A stretch of 64,000 nucleotides of DNA from Blastocystis sp. Blastoise. Taxonomy: Eukaryota > Sar > Bigyra > Opalinata > Blastocystidae. A program made the translations under genes and the position numbers. A model generated the notes under the pieces. It did no database searches. It worked only from the letters and a program-made list of their open reading frames with translations, and was not told the DNA's origin. This document shows, in pieces, positions 12,651 through 29,711 of this stretch. The DNA is taken from contig JBBPEB010000002.1 of assembly GCA_039096225.1 (NCBI GenBank), positions 682,001-746,000 on the forward strand. Reading direction: 5' to 3'. Position 1 is the first letter of the stretch. Each line of letters begins with the position of its first letter.

Positions 12651-12708
12651 ATATAATATAAAACAATTTTTATTCTTATCAGAAATAGCAATAGAATAGC
12701 ATATAATA

Positions 12709-15700
12709 CTAGTCACAATTTAATAGTGAACTTTTTAAGACCTTTGTGGTAAGGTTATTACTGAGTATTGGTAATCTAAGATCTTCCATATACTTTTCCA
12801 CAATTTCGCTGCTATTCAATGATGAAAGAAGATCTTGATTACACGTACTTGACATGTATGCTTGAAGCAACTCAGGCTTCATAGATGTTTGAAAACAGCT
12901 TTTTATTCTTCGTAAAGTACTAAAACAAGTCTCACTTTTGATACTTGTTGGGTTGACTGTTAAACATATTTGCACAGCGACCTCATACATTGTATAGTTT
13001 ATTTGATACTTTTTGCGGATCATTTCAATAATATCACTTATTGAAGATTCAAGAGAAATAATTGTTTTTAAATAATTTATCATCTGTCCTATTTTAGATA
13101 CAAAATCAATAGGAAGGCGAAAAGAGAATAGAGAATAGAAAGTCTGTATGCACAATAATTGAGTATCTTCACTAGTTCTGAGAATAAGATCAGGTGTAAC
13201 GAATAATGAAAGTGATAAATCCTTAATTATGTCTTTGTATAATCTTGTTATCATACTTTGTTTTATTCGTAATATCATAAGATTAATATTTGCTGAGAAT
13301 TGATAAATATTATTTCTATTATTTTCGAATATAATACTATATATATAATACTTTAAATAAAAAGAATATAAACTGAGTTATATATATATATATATATTCG
13401 TATAATATATGAAGATATATATGGAAATGTATATAAAAATTTCTATGGAAATGTATATGTATAGTTATATTAAATATATACTTATAATTTGATGAATCTA
13501 ATTTAGATTTTACATATAACTTCTTCTCATCTAAAGTTGTATTTGAAGTGGTTTCTTGAGATAATGACTCAATAGTACCAATCTGGTCAACATTATATGT
13601 TGAAATAATTCGTTTTTTGTCAGGATATAAAGAACGTATATCTTTAATAATATTTTCAGAGTTTCTAGTACAATTCTATATCTTCCGTGGTCTACCTCTT
13701 GATCTCTTAGTTTCAGATAATAATAAAGGAGCATTTGATTTGCTTTTACTAGAATTATTTGAATTATCTATATTCTTTAATGAATTATTAGTATTATGTA
13801 ACGGTGATAATTCGCTGTATAATATAGAATAAAATATATCTATATCTTCATCTAATATATTATAGATATTCATTATCGGTTTTTCTGGGCAAGATGTGAT
13901 TGATGTAGACGAAGAAGTAGGAAGAGAAAGAGAAGAAGATTTTTGTTTTGTCTCTTGTAACAATATAAATTGAATATATTTATCTGAATTAGTATTGTTT
14001 ATATTTGATACACATCTATTCATTCTTATATCTTTACTATGCTCATTAGCAGCAACAGGGGCCATGTTAATATCATTATCACGATTAATCAGAATGTTTT
14101 GCTTTACTCTATAATACATAATAATATATATATGAGAATTGTTATAGTAATTTAATTATGATATTTGAATATATATATATACCTTTTTGTTTGTGGAACT
14201 TGAAGACCTTTATATATATACGTTCTTTGTAAATTTTCCTTTTCCATTTCTTCCCTATAATTGAGAATTGAAAGTATTGACTCTGATATAGAAAATGAAG
14301 ACTGTTGTGGAAATGAAGTATCATAATTACTCAACGATTCTGAATTCAATATCTCTCCACTTTCAGAAAAATCATCGTGACTTGAATTTGTATCATCATA
14401 TGATAAATCATTTGCTGAATTTTCTATTATATCTATATTAAACTCATTAATATAATTAGGCATATTATTCATGATATTAATAATAGAGTCTATACAAGAT
14501 TTAGATTCTATGTTACTATACTTCTTAAGACATTGTGCTAAAGATTGAATATTAGAATATAAATAGTCTCTTCTATTAACAGCATTCTTATACATTTTCT
14601 TTATGGTTTGTGGAGAACATAGGTTAGAGAGACGATCGAATGTTTGGTTAATAATCCTAAGTGCTTCAGAAACAGTAAGAGTATCCGATTGTAACTGAGA
14701 AGATGCGTCATGCATAATACTAAGTAGATAAAACCAAGACTCAATATATAATTGAAATGATACCTCTCCTATTACCTTTAACATTTGTTCACAATTTTTG
14801 AAACATATATTATTTTTGTTATACGAATAATAATATAATAGAAATATTTTGCATAATGTCTGCTTTGAATGAATCATATAAGGATAAATAGAAAAATATC
14901 TAGCTATGAATCTTGTATCTGATATTTGTGGTAGAGTGTACAAGCTAAATCCATGATTCTTTATAAGAACCCTAATTCTTGAGCATCTTGACCAACTAGT
15001 AGCAATATTATTAATAGTATCTATGTAGAATGAAGAGTCAATAATACTTTTCTGTAAGTCCAAGAGAGAGAGATTAAGCATGTGTACACGGCATCCATAG
15101 CCGATTATTGAAGAAGGATTCATTGACAAGCCGGCAATAATACCAGATGTAATGCTTGTATTACAAATACAGTTGTCGTATGATATACAACATAAATTAC
15201 TTTTAATATAATTAAATTGCTCGAGACATTTAAGTATTGATTTTGCAATAAAAACACCTGATGGTGAAGTTTCTTCTAAGATATATAAAAAATACTGATG
15301 AATCTTAAAATTATCATCAATATAACGAATAGTAATTGTTAATTCTTCTAATTTTTGTGCTGTTGTTCCATCAGTTGTAAGACTATACAATTTGTTTCCA
15401 ACATTATTCTTTAATATTTCTATAAGGCTTTTTGAAATAATACTTATCCATTTTTGGATTGATCTTATTGATTTATATATCCTTTCATTCTCTATTAAAA
15501 ATTGATTAAATATAGGGTCATTTTTTCCAGTAAGCTTTAACAGTGTAAGAAACATACCACAATTAGTTGATGATAAAGTAGTAGTGTCACCATATATAGA
15601 GTGTATATGAGATAAACAAACACAAATACAATTATAAAACTTTGAAAGGAAATATTTCCATACTAGTTTATTATTCGTGGTTATACAATGATTTGTTGAA

Positions 15701-17142
15701 TTAGATATTAATGTTTGATTATTTTTCAAATTTTGAAGAAGACTTCTGAATTTCTTTAATGCTATTTTATGAGTACTTAAAGACATATGTGATTCTACTG
15801 TAGTGTATATATATTTATTTCCTGATAACATAGGATCTTCAGAATAAAGGAGACAAGCAATACAATACCATTTATGTTCATCTTGATTATATGATATAAA
15901 CTTATTGTATACTCCATTATGCTTCAAAATACTTTTAAGTGATGGATACTTTAGAGACTCAACATCATAGAACATATTATCATCAGCCAAATATGAAAGT
16001 AATTGTATTATATCACTTCTATTATTATTCAAGTAAATCTTCCATCTTTCATTCTTATTAAGAATAGAATTCATATCCTCACTCATAGAAGATTCAATAC
16101 TATTCTGCTTAACTAAACTGAAGAATTGATCATTACATTTAAGACAAGATTTAATATTCTCTATAGGATAATAATGAGAATTATCATCAACTTGTTTTGC
16201 TATTTCAGATGTTTTATAAGATATATTTTGACTAATATTAGTATTATATTGTGATTCGTCTCTTGCAGAAGATTTAGTATTCATATTTTTATAAGAATCA
16301 GGAAGAAGTAAATACATGTTATTAACAATATCTATTGTTGTGGAAGCAGAGAGTAGGAGAGATCCAAATGAATCTGAAATGTATCTTGATAAGGAAATTA
16401 GTTTGGCAGCAACAACTTCTATTGCTTTCGTATTTAAAGATGTAACTGTATAAACTTGTTCTAAATATAGTATATATATACTATAAACTATATATATACC
16501 TAAAGAATTATTATCCTTCTTCTTCTCCTCTTCTCTTTCAACTGATAATAAATCTACTATATATATTATTAATTATTAATTATTAATTATTAATTATTAT
16601 ATATATATACCTAAAGAATTATTATCCTTCTTCTTCTCATCTTCTCTTTCAACTGATAATAAATCTACTATATATATTATTAATTATTAATTATTATATA
16701 TATATACCTAAAGAATTATTATCCTTCTTCTTCTCCTCTTCTCTTTCAACTGATAATAAATCTACTATATATATTATTAATTATTAATTATTATATATAT
16801 ATACCTAAAGAATTATTATCCTTCTTCTTCTCCTCTTCTCTTTCAACTGATAATAAATCTACTATATATATTATTAATTATTAATTATTAATTATTAATT
16901 ATTATACATATGTATATACAACTAAACTGTAAGCTGGGGTCTTCTATGCTGCCATTCTTAGATATAATACCATCAATGAATTTTAATTCTTTCTTTAGGG
17001 ATACTTTATTACATATAGTATTGATAATTAGGTAATTAAAAAACATACCACATATATATCCATCTTCTTGACAATATACACTTATTTTCTCATTTGCTAA
17101 TCGTACAGATTTATAACCTTCTTGAATAATACGTTTTGACAA
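12709..17142 (-). CDS. hAT-superfamily transposase, multi-exon
   Basis: The exons I can define are 16920-17142 (start uncertain), four copies of a 57-bp exon, 14183-16460, 13676-14108, about 13480-13672, and 12709-13315. Introns are short with GTATAT and TATAG borders. The large exon shows a Cys pair typical of the zinc-binding N-terminal region of TTF-type hAT proteins (WYCIACLLYS, near 15870) followed by a region with the expected DDE/RNase H layout (LYSLTTDGTTAQ near 15385 fits the first Asp). The last exon holds the C-terminal dimerisation signature (NPTSIKSETCFSTLRRIKS, near 12930), the most diagnostic hAT feature. An AT-hook-like RGRPRK lies at about 13690. A TAG follows that motif, so either a tiny intron is removed there or the gene is broken. 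As the only transposase gene inside the 19-kb hAT element it is the natural candidate for moving it. Confidence 0.75.
16500..16861 (-). repeat. 57-bp exon repeated four times with its intron
   Basis: Copies lie at 16500-16556, 16611-16667, 16708-16764 and 16805-16861. They are identical apart from one substitution in the second. Each is bordered by GTATATATA (donor) and ATATATAG (acceptor) and separated by introns of 54, 40 and 43 bases. The length is 19 codons with phase 1 at both ends, so any number of copies keeps the frame. The peptide per copy is VDLLSVEREEEKKKDNNSL, a charged, probably helical segment. The frame runs from the upstream exon through all copies into the long exon without a stop. 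Confidence 0.85.
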
Positions 17143-17199
17143 AGATTTATTTACTAAATTACATATATTTATTTATATATACATATATAATACATGCTG

Positions 17200-17560
17200 C
17201 TATTTCTTTTAGTGTTTTTATTTTACCTTTATAAAACGCTTTTTGTTTATTCTCAATTTCTAGACATTTTTAATAATAATATCTAATGAATACCTTCAAT
17301 AATAAAAATAACATTGTAACCTGACTTTTGAACCATATCTATGAACTTCTTATATTCTTTTATTTTTTGAACTCTCCCATTCTATATTTAAAATGACTTT
17401 ACATAAAATATTAAATTACTTACATGTATTTTTGGTAAAAGATCGCTAATAGAGTGTTTATGATGAGTATCATCATAATAATTTTCAGCATTTTGTCGTA
17501 AATATTTTCTTACATATATTGGAAGCAAGTATATAATAAATGAAGCTGTTATCATGGTAT
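17200..17560 (-). pseudogene. possible ERCC4-like nuclease exons
   Basis: Two short coding-like stretches are joined by a plausible intron (GTAAGT to ATATAG, about 17374-17427). Together they read HKHSISDLLPKIHNGRVQK then a helix and VIFIIEG (near 17300). The order resembles the ERCC4/MUS81 nuclease core, where ERKxxxDL is followed by a helix with Gln-Lys and a strand ending in IEG. The catalytic ERK is replaced by HKH, and stops follow soon after. It may be an upstream part of the transposase gene, a separate decayed gene, or a chance resemblance. Confidence 0.25.
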
Positions 17561-18440
17561 ATAATGCTATATAACCCTTTAAAAAAGTATATTTTATAAA
17601 AAAAAGAAAAGAATATTTTTCTTTTTTGCGATTAAAATGACTTTTTCAAAATATTTTTTAAATATATATTTCATTTATTCCTTTTAAGACTTAGACTATA
17701 GCCGTTTAGGTAGAAAATCATTTAAGAAGTCTTTGTTTTTTCATTTTATTCAGTCTTCATTAAAGTATTGAAAATTCTTTAAAATGATTATTGTTTTGTC
17801 TATACTTTTAAATATGTCTCCTATCCAATTTTGATAATTACGATGATTCCTAACGATTTAACAACTTTTTTACTAAATCCATTGAATGCTCAGTCGATCT
17901 GATGGACACTTGACTGCTATGGAAATAGTTGATATGTCACAATTTAGTTATATTAATAAATTTATGAACACTAAAGGATATGAAAGAAGTTTATATTCAT
18001 CAAATAATTAGTTTTTAAAAAGAAATTATAAAAATAAAATGTCAAAAATGAACACAACGTGGGTAGATCCTCAAGCTAAAGGAAACATTAAGGCTTCCCA
18101 ATCTCTTGGACTATATTTTTAATAAAATTTTAGTATATATTGTTTATATAATGTTAATAAACTTTATTTATTATTAATTTTATTCATTTTGTTTCACGAC
18201 TCTCAAAGTATAGTTTATCTACATTAGTTTAAAATAAATCTTACGTTAATAAGTTGAATTCATCCTAAAAGTATAGAAATAATCAACATCTTTATTATTG
18301 ATAAAATAAAATGCAATAAGACTATTTTAAAATTCTTAAAGTACAAATGTTCTTCTATATAGCATGAAAATGTCTTATATTGTATATTTAAAAAGAATCT
18401 TGATTAAATACTTTAAAAAGTTTAAATTTTATATCATTCT
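17561..18440. other. AT-rich interior without visible gene
   Basis: The region lies between the end of the UTP20 fragment and the possible ERCC4-like exons. I see no open frame of note and no RNA gene. Confidence 0.5.
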
Positions 18441-18444
18441 ATTT

Positions 18445-23760
<5,316 letters not shown>

Positions 23761-23979
23761 TATATATAAGATAATAAATGATAACAACTGGATAATAATT
23801 CTAAAGTTGAACTATATATATATTATTTTCATAATCATAAATATCATAAATATAATCATAAATACTATAATAAATACACTAATAAATATAACAATAAATA
23901 TATACTCATTGATATTTTTATACATAAAAGGAACAACAAATAATTCTAAATATAAAAAGAATTTCACACGCAATTAAAG

Positions 23980-24520
23980 TATTGACCTCTACATCTATAT
24001 ATATAATTTGTTATCAAAAATGAAATAATATTCCTTTTAAATATAAGTAACAAAATAACGATCACCATAATAAACTAATATAAAAATAAATCAATGAAAT
24101 AATAATTATAGAAAGCAATTATAATATAATTAATATAAATACTAATCAAACCTTATAGATAACGCACAATAAATACTCTTGAAAAATAGTGACCATCCTG
24201 AACTATAAAATAAAGATAAATCAAATAAATATTACGAATGAAGAAACGAATTATATACAAAAAATACTTGTTGATCCATTTGAACCATCTGGAATGCTTA
24301 TAGATCCTGATTTCACAGTATAAAGAGTTGTTTAAAAGCTAAAAGCCTTGATACCTAAAGAAAGAAAGTAATTAAGTAAAGCAGATTATAAAAATTAAAA
24401 TAAATACTCAAGGCGAATACTCTTGATAAACTAAGTTAATTAAATTAAACCAAAATGAATGATCGTATCAAGAGATAATCAAAATAAATATATAAAAGAA
24501 CAAGTTTCATAAAGAGATGT
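23980..24520 (-). repeat. segment upstream of UTP20 shared with the AlaRS locus
   Basis: Read on the minus strand, this resembles 38130-38600 block by block. Shared blocks include TAGGTATCA then CTTTTA (24345 and 38540), the GGATCAACAAGTA / GGATCAAAAGTAC block (24270 and 38455), TTTATTTTATAG followed by an exon-like piece (24205 and 38395), and TAATATAAATACT further in. Both copies end just upstream of a (TA)n-intron-rich housekeeping gene. Splice-like borders are present but no frame is conserved, so it is more likely 5' UTR or promoter sequence, or part of an unrecognised repeat, than coding. Confidence 0.6.
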
Positions 24521-24545
24521 TTTTCCAAGAAATAAAAATAAAAAA

Positions 24546-24621
24546 GCCTCTTGCGAGACTCGATCCAGCGACAATTACCATAATAGCTACAGCGCTGGTC
24601 AATTATACCAACCGATTTCTC
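24546..24621 (-). other. tRNA-like sequence (degenerate)
   Basis: On the minus strand it has a D-arm-like GGTTGGTATAATTGACC, a B-box-like GGATCGAGTCT and a T-run terminator directly after the 3' end. The acceptor and T stems do not pair well, and the central arm has an over-long loop. It is probably a tRNA-derived relic; a tRNA with an intron is less likely. Confidence 0.35.
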
Positions 24622-24911
24622 AATTTTATTTTTTCATGTGTTCTATATAATAAGTTTAAAATTATTTGATATCTTCAAATATTATATTTATGCTCTTTTA
24701 TTACATTTATAACATTCTAGAAATACTTAGAATTGTTTTTAAACAATAATTACTATTTTTTGAAAAAAAAAGTTTGTTGATATGTTGATTCTAAACTAAA
24801 AAGCAGATATCAATGATGTAAATAATGTTTACAGATAATAAAAATGAAACAAAGTTGATTTTAAATAAAATCATTGTAAATAGCAGTCAAAAGAAAAAGT
24901 TTAAAAAAATA

Positions 24912-24983
24912 GTTCCTCGTAAGATTCGATCCGTCCACTATGTAAAAATTTTATACGCACTAACCACTCGATCAAACAACTTC
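24912..24983 (-). other. second tRNA-like sequence (degenerate)
   Basis: It has a D-arm-like GAGTGGTTAGTGC, a B-box-like GGATCGAATCT and a run of seven T after GAGGAAC. The acceptor ends GTTGTTT and GAGGAAC pair only with wobbles and one mismatch, and no convincing anticodon arm is seen. Like its neighbour at 24546, it shows an A where the T loop should start with T. Confidence 0.35.
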
Positions 24984-25469
24984 TCTATTATATGTGTCAT
25001 GTAATCATATAATAATTATAAAACTAGCGACTACTAACCGTTTTTTTATTTTTTTATTTTTAAACATAAAAACAATATATTTTATGATATAAATATTATA
25101 AATGTGTTGTGTGACTTATTCTTCATATAAAATGCATTTTAAAAGCATTTTATAAGGCTATTAAAAATCATTTTGTTGGACGTATTGTTTTTTCAAATCC
25201 AGCTTTTGTTCATTGTATTGTTTTTTGTTTGATTTTTGAAAAATAATATTTTAATATGCTTTTCGTTTATTTAATTTTTATTACTTGTCAGGGTCTATCT
25301 GTAGAGTTCCTACAAGACTACTTCGTGATATTTATATAAAAATAAAAACTTTTTAATTACATTATTATATTATATATTATTATTTTTGCATTTATTGAAT
25401 TTTTTTTGATTGTAAACATAAGTAAAACTCTTTATCATAACCTACAAAAAAATATATTAAGCAATTGAC

Positions 25470-25860
25470 TTTTGTCACAAATAATTTTTATTTGTCACCC
25501 AAATTAACACAAATAGTCATACATCCAACTCATGTTCGTTGTTATTTGATGACTGATGAACTTTTCAGTCATGTATTTGTCACAACATGTGTCACAAAAA
25601 TCTTCTTAGATTACTTATTTCAAAACAGTTATACATTATATATCAAAATGATATGTTTTTAGTCAAAAACTGTCACGTCATAATATAATAGTCAATGAAT
25701 GAATTATCTTTTTTATGTCACCAGGTCCTTTTTTTGTGAAAAGTGTGTAAATCGACGTGTCTTGATGAGCTGAGTTTGAAAATATTTTTTTTAGATTTTT
25801 AAAAAGAAAAACAAAAAAGTTATTTATCATTTTTCATTTTTGTGTCACAAATTTTGGTGA
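25470..25860. promoter_or_regulatory. subterminal TGTCAC repeats of the 19-kb hAT element
   Basis: Within the last 400 bp of the element the pentamer GTCAC or its complement recurs about eight times, often as TTGTCAC or TGTCACAA (for example near 25477, 25494, 25580, 25592, 25670, 25717, 25843 and 25857). The left end has the same unit near 6950 and 6975. Clusters of short subterminal repeats are typical transposase-binding sites in hAT elements. Confidence 0.6.
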
Positions 25861-25968
25861 CAATTGCGACGCCGCAAAAAAAAAGGGCCTTTTGGAAGTC
25901 GCTGAATTTTTATTTTTAATAATATTACAATTTCTTCAGTTCTTTTCAATAATTACTACTAGGGTCAC

Positions 25969-26005
25969 GCCGCAGGTCCGGGGCCTAACGGCACCGGACC
26001 GCGGC
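25969..26005. repeat. GC-rich hairpin, right foldback arm
   Basis: GCCGCAGGTCCGG (25969-25981) pairs with CCGGACCGCGGC (25994-26005), with one bulged A and a 12-base loop. It is the inverted counterpart of 6327-6363 and is better paired than that copy. Confidence 0.85.
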
Positions 26006-26170
26006 TGCATAAAATAATAACAGTTTGGCTTTTATTTTCTTTTTTTCATTATTATATATTATTTATTATTATTTATTATTTATTATCTATTACATATTAT
26101 ATAGTATATATTATTATTTATTATTTATTATTTATTATATATTATATATTATATATTACTTTAATAACAC

Positions 26171-26240
26171 TTCTTATACTCTATATGGAGAGTTACAATC
26201 ATTTATTGATTGTAATCAGGTTCAATTCCTAATATAAGAA
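26171..26240 (+). other. tRNA-like sequence in the right foldback arm
   Basis: The layout is the same as at 6091-6160: an 8-bp acceptor TTCTTATA/TATAAGAA, a D arm CTCT..AGAG, a central stem and a T arm with loop TTCAATT. Here the central loop reads ATTTATT, which would place U33 and an anticodon UUA (complement of the stop codon UAA). T at position 37 is unusual for a working tRNA. The loop is inverted relative to the left-arm copy. Confidence 0.4.
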
Positions 26241-28679
26241 TTAAATAAACTATTTAAATAATATCAAAAAAATAAAAAACAATACTTGAAAGAAAATAAA
26301 AAAACTATTTTGAATCATTATATATATTATTTATTATTTTTAAAATATATTTTGTATTTAGTAACAATTAAACAACTTTCTTAAGCATTTTTTGAGTTTT
26401 TAAAGTCAATAACTTTGGAAATGAGTCACAATGTGAAGTACTCTCAAGTATTTTTAAGTCATAAAATTCATTTAAATAAGCATAATATAATAATTTTAAC
26501 TCATTTTAATACTTTTTAAAAGAATTTTGAAGTTTTAAGTATAACAAAGTCAACATTCATTGTCACTTTGACAACTAAAACATGGTTTAAAAAGTTAATA
26601 TTTCTACAGTCGTCTCTAATAATGATCTTAAACACAAATAACTTGAAAATGTAACTTTTAAAGAGACTTTACCCATTCAAGATCCACTGTATCAAAATAA
26701 TTTCCTTCAGTCTTTTGATATAGTATAGAGTTTATCATACTATTTATTAAATAAAAGTAAATGTTTTGAATCTCTTTCTTAAAGACCCTTCTTGATACAT
26801 TATGAAAAGTTTACACACTTAAAATCATTTTTATAAGCTAATATTTACACACTATACTTAATAAGACCATAGCTACACATTGGTGATCACTTTAAAACAT
26901 TTTATAAACCTTTTGCATTTGCTCATTTACTTCGACCAAAATATTTTCGTCCCTCCTTTTGACATAATATAGAGTATGTGCTCTAGTTATATGAAAGTGA
27001 GGGGGGAATTTTGAATCTCGTCCTCTAAGTCAATCATTTTCACATTTTTAAAAATTAAGACCCTTAGAGTTGATTTTTGAAGTTAATTTTTCTACAGTGT
27101 TCCAAAAACACGATTTTGCTCAAACTGAAGTAAAAATATTTTTTCAATAACTCTCACAACCCTTTACACATGCAGTCTCTAAAAATAGTTTTTGCTATAT
27201 TTTTGATATGTTGTAGAGTGTCTCTTAGTGTATACTGAACAATATCTCGTTTCTTAAAACTCTCATTTTATGACTCTCTTTGAACATATTTTTACTAATT
27301 GAAAGGCTTAAACATATTTTTAAAAGCTAATATTTACATAGTAGACTTTATATGACAATATAAACACATTAGTCAACACTTTAGACTTTTTAAGGACACT
27401 TTACCATTTGCTCATACACTTTGATCAAAATATTTTTGTCCCTCCTTTTAACATAATATAGCTCATACACTCTAGTTTAATGAATAAACACTCTTATTTT
27501 GAATCTCGTCCTCTAAGTTAGTCATTTTTACATTTTTTTAAATTTAAGACCCTTAGAGTTGACCTTCTGACTCAATTTTTCTACAGTGCACGAAATTCAC
27601 GATTTAACATAAACTGAAGTAAAAATATTTTTAAATAACTTTCACAACACCTCACACATCCACTCTCTAAAAATTATTTTCTTTGTACTTTTGATATGTT
27701 GTAGAGCTACTACAGCTGTACACTAATTAATATCTATAAATTTTTTATTCATAGTCTAAGACTATGTTTTACACATTCTTTTGAATTTGACAACCTTAAA
27801 CTATTTATTTAAAGTTCTTATTCATAGAATATACTTAATACATGATTCTATACACATATTCAAACCCTTTTACTTTTTAAGACACATTTTGTCATTTGGT
27901 CATACACTTTGACCTTCATAATTTTGACTCTTCTTTTAACATAGTATAGAGTTATAAGTCCAGTTTACTAATTAAAAGTCATTATATTGAATCTCTTACT
28001 CTAAGACCACTTAATTCACATTTTTCAGAATTGTGACACTCAAACTCATTATTTTAAAACTTTGTTTTAACTATAGTAGTTTGAGGACCTATCAATTACA
28101 ATACTGTAATATTAGTCGATTATAAGAAGATCGATGAAAATATCGATCACTCAAAAATCGTCCTCAGGAGCTCAAAATTGGTACACCTAGGTTTTTCGAC
28201 CTCCTGAATCAGAATATGCTGTCAAATTAAGAATCTAAATTTGACCGTTAAGGCCTCACGTGTTCAATATGAAAAAGTATTAAAAAATAGATAAATATAA
28301 AGAATAAACACCGATAACGTATATTGTGGGATTGAGAAAAAATCAAGTTTACCCCATGTTTATTTTCCAATTGTCTGGTCAACAATTTTTATCGGGGTCA
28401 TCCCAAAGAGCCAATCAAAAACGACTCAAAAATCATGTTTTCTGTTTTATTAATAACTTTTTAATTATTAATAATATCGCTTAACCAAATATACGGTGCA
28501 AAACTACATGTTATATCCTATTGAACTGTGTTTCAACCAAACATTAACTCCCCGTAAGTTTAGAGGAGTTGTGTCCACAAACTATAGCATACATTAGCCA
28601 ATCAAATGCATTTTCCAAAAACTGACCAATGGGAATTTTTTTGCCTATTCTCATATATATAGTAATGATAATTATATAC

Positions 28680-29086
28680 CTTTCCCTTTTTTGTTGCTAA
28701 ACATGGATTACGAGAAACTTCATCCATTACTCCATCACAGATACTACAGAAGACCTTATCTATTCCATCGACATTCAAAATATAAAATAAATTTTCTTCT
28801 TTTTTTGTCTTTTTATTTAGGAATGTTGCTTTCCAAATCAGTGAATTTTCTATATATAATACTAAAGAATATATAGTATTATCCATACTTGATGATATAT
28901 TTTTCTGCTTAATTTCATGAATACAATCATGAGTTGTAGTTGGAAGTTGGTTTGACGATGTTTGGGGAACACTTAAGACCTATAAGTAAATGCATTGCAA
29001 AAAAATATGTACTTTACTTTTTGAGTTTTTTCGTTACTAGTATCATCGGACAGTATCTCCGACGTATCTGAGCAATCTAAATCCAT
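28680..29086 (-). pseudogene. 5' part of a BED-finger hAT-like gene, truncated
   Basis: Exon 1 starts at ATG (29086) and encodes MDLDCSDTSEILSDD. A short intron (GTAAAG to CTTATAG) leads to exon 2 (28980 to about 28683). Exon 2 has SLIWKATFLNKK and later VFCSICDGVMDE, the order of Trp and Cys-x2-Cys found in BED-type zinc fingers of hAT transposases. The His pair expected further on is missing because the reading stops at the foldback arm. About 175 bp upstream of the ATG is a hAT-like terminus (29260-29276), so this is probably the 5' end of a separate hAT element cut by the foldback insertion. The continuation was not found to the left of 3664. Confidence 0.45.
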
Positions 29087-29259
29087 TATATGATGGAGAA
29101 ATACAAAGAAATAATAATAATAAAATTATCAAAGTCATGACAACTCCCATAAAAAATCGATTTGACTTTTAAAAAACAGCAGTGACTTTTCCCATAAATT
29201 TTTAGTAATCATGAGTCACGATGACTAAAAAAATCACGACTATAGTCACATAAACCTTA

Positions 29260-29276
29260 GTCATTGCTCATCTCTA
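29260..29276 (-). repeat. hAT-like terminal sequence
   Basis: On the minus strand it reads TAGAGATGAGCAATGAC, the TAGAG-type end common in hAT elements. It is placed just upstream of a gene that starts with a BED-like finger. The partner end is not in the window. Confidence 0.45.
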
Positions 29277-29366
29277 GTTTTTTTGCATTTTAGACCTTTC
29301 AAATATTTGTATTCTCAGTTTTCAAAAATTTTTAATTTTTTTTCATTATTATATTATCAACATGAA

Positions 29367-29544
29367 CAGTAAATTTGTTTGGCCTTTATTTACTGCGCAA
29401 CAATTGTCACAAGAAAAGTTATACTTTTGATACTTTTTTGAAACTGTAAACATATTTCTTTTAGTATTTAGCCATATTAAGTCTCACTTAAGTGTCTTTT
29501 TGTGACAGTCACAGCAAGTGTCACAAAATGTTTATAAGATACTG
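29367..29544 (-). mobile_element. diverged MITE of the 19-kb hAT family
   Basis: Read on the minus strand from 29544 it begins CAGTATCTT and contains TTTTGTGACACTTGC, GTGACTGTCACA and GACTTAATATGG. These are in the same order as the left half of the MITE at 2734. The other end contains AATTGTCACA, a GGCC/TTT block and CAGTAAA. No 8-bp duplication is left. It is an older copy of the family. Confidence 0.65.
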
Positions 29545-29711
29545 AATTTAGCAATAAAAGTTAAGAAAATAAATGAATATAGAAAAAAAATATGTATTAG
29601 AAATAAAATTAATCCTTTTATGGGTTTTTCTTGTATATTTCAGGTTTTTCACGGTTATAACAAAACACGAAAAATTATGGTTTTACAACAATAACTGACC
29701 TGTAAAATATT

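Larger units (their letters stand above)
25960..28669 (-). repeat. right arm (about 2.7 kb) of the foldback element
   Basis: This is the inverted partner of 3664-6373. The outer end reads GGGAATTTTTTTGCCTATT (28631-28649) and matches the left outer end and the extra copy at 1545-1697. The inner end carries the GC-rich hairpin and tRNA-like sequence. At the outer boundary the sequence runs straight into a truncated hAT-like exon (28680), so the element has probably interrupted that gene. Confidence 0.9.

Noticed and set aside
16500-16861. CRISPR array
   Set aside because: The spacers are the same AT-rich introns with splice borders, the repeats are in-frame exons, and the window is eukaryotic.
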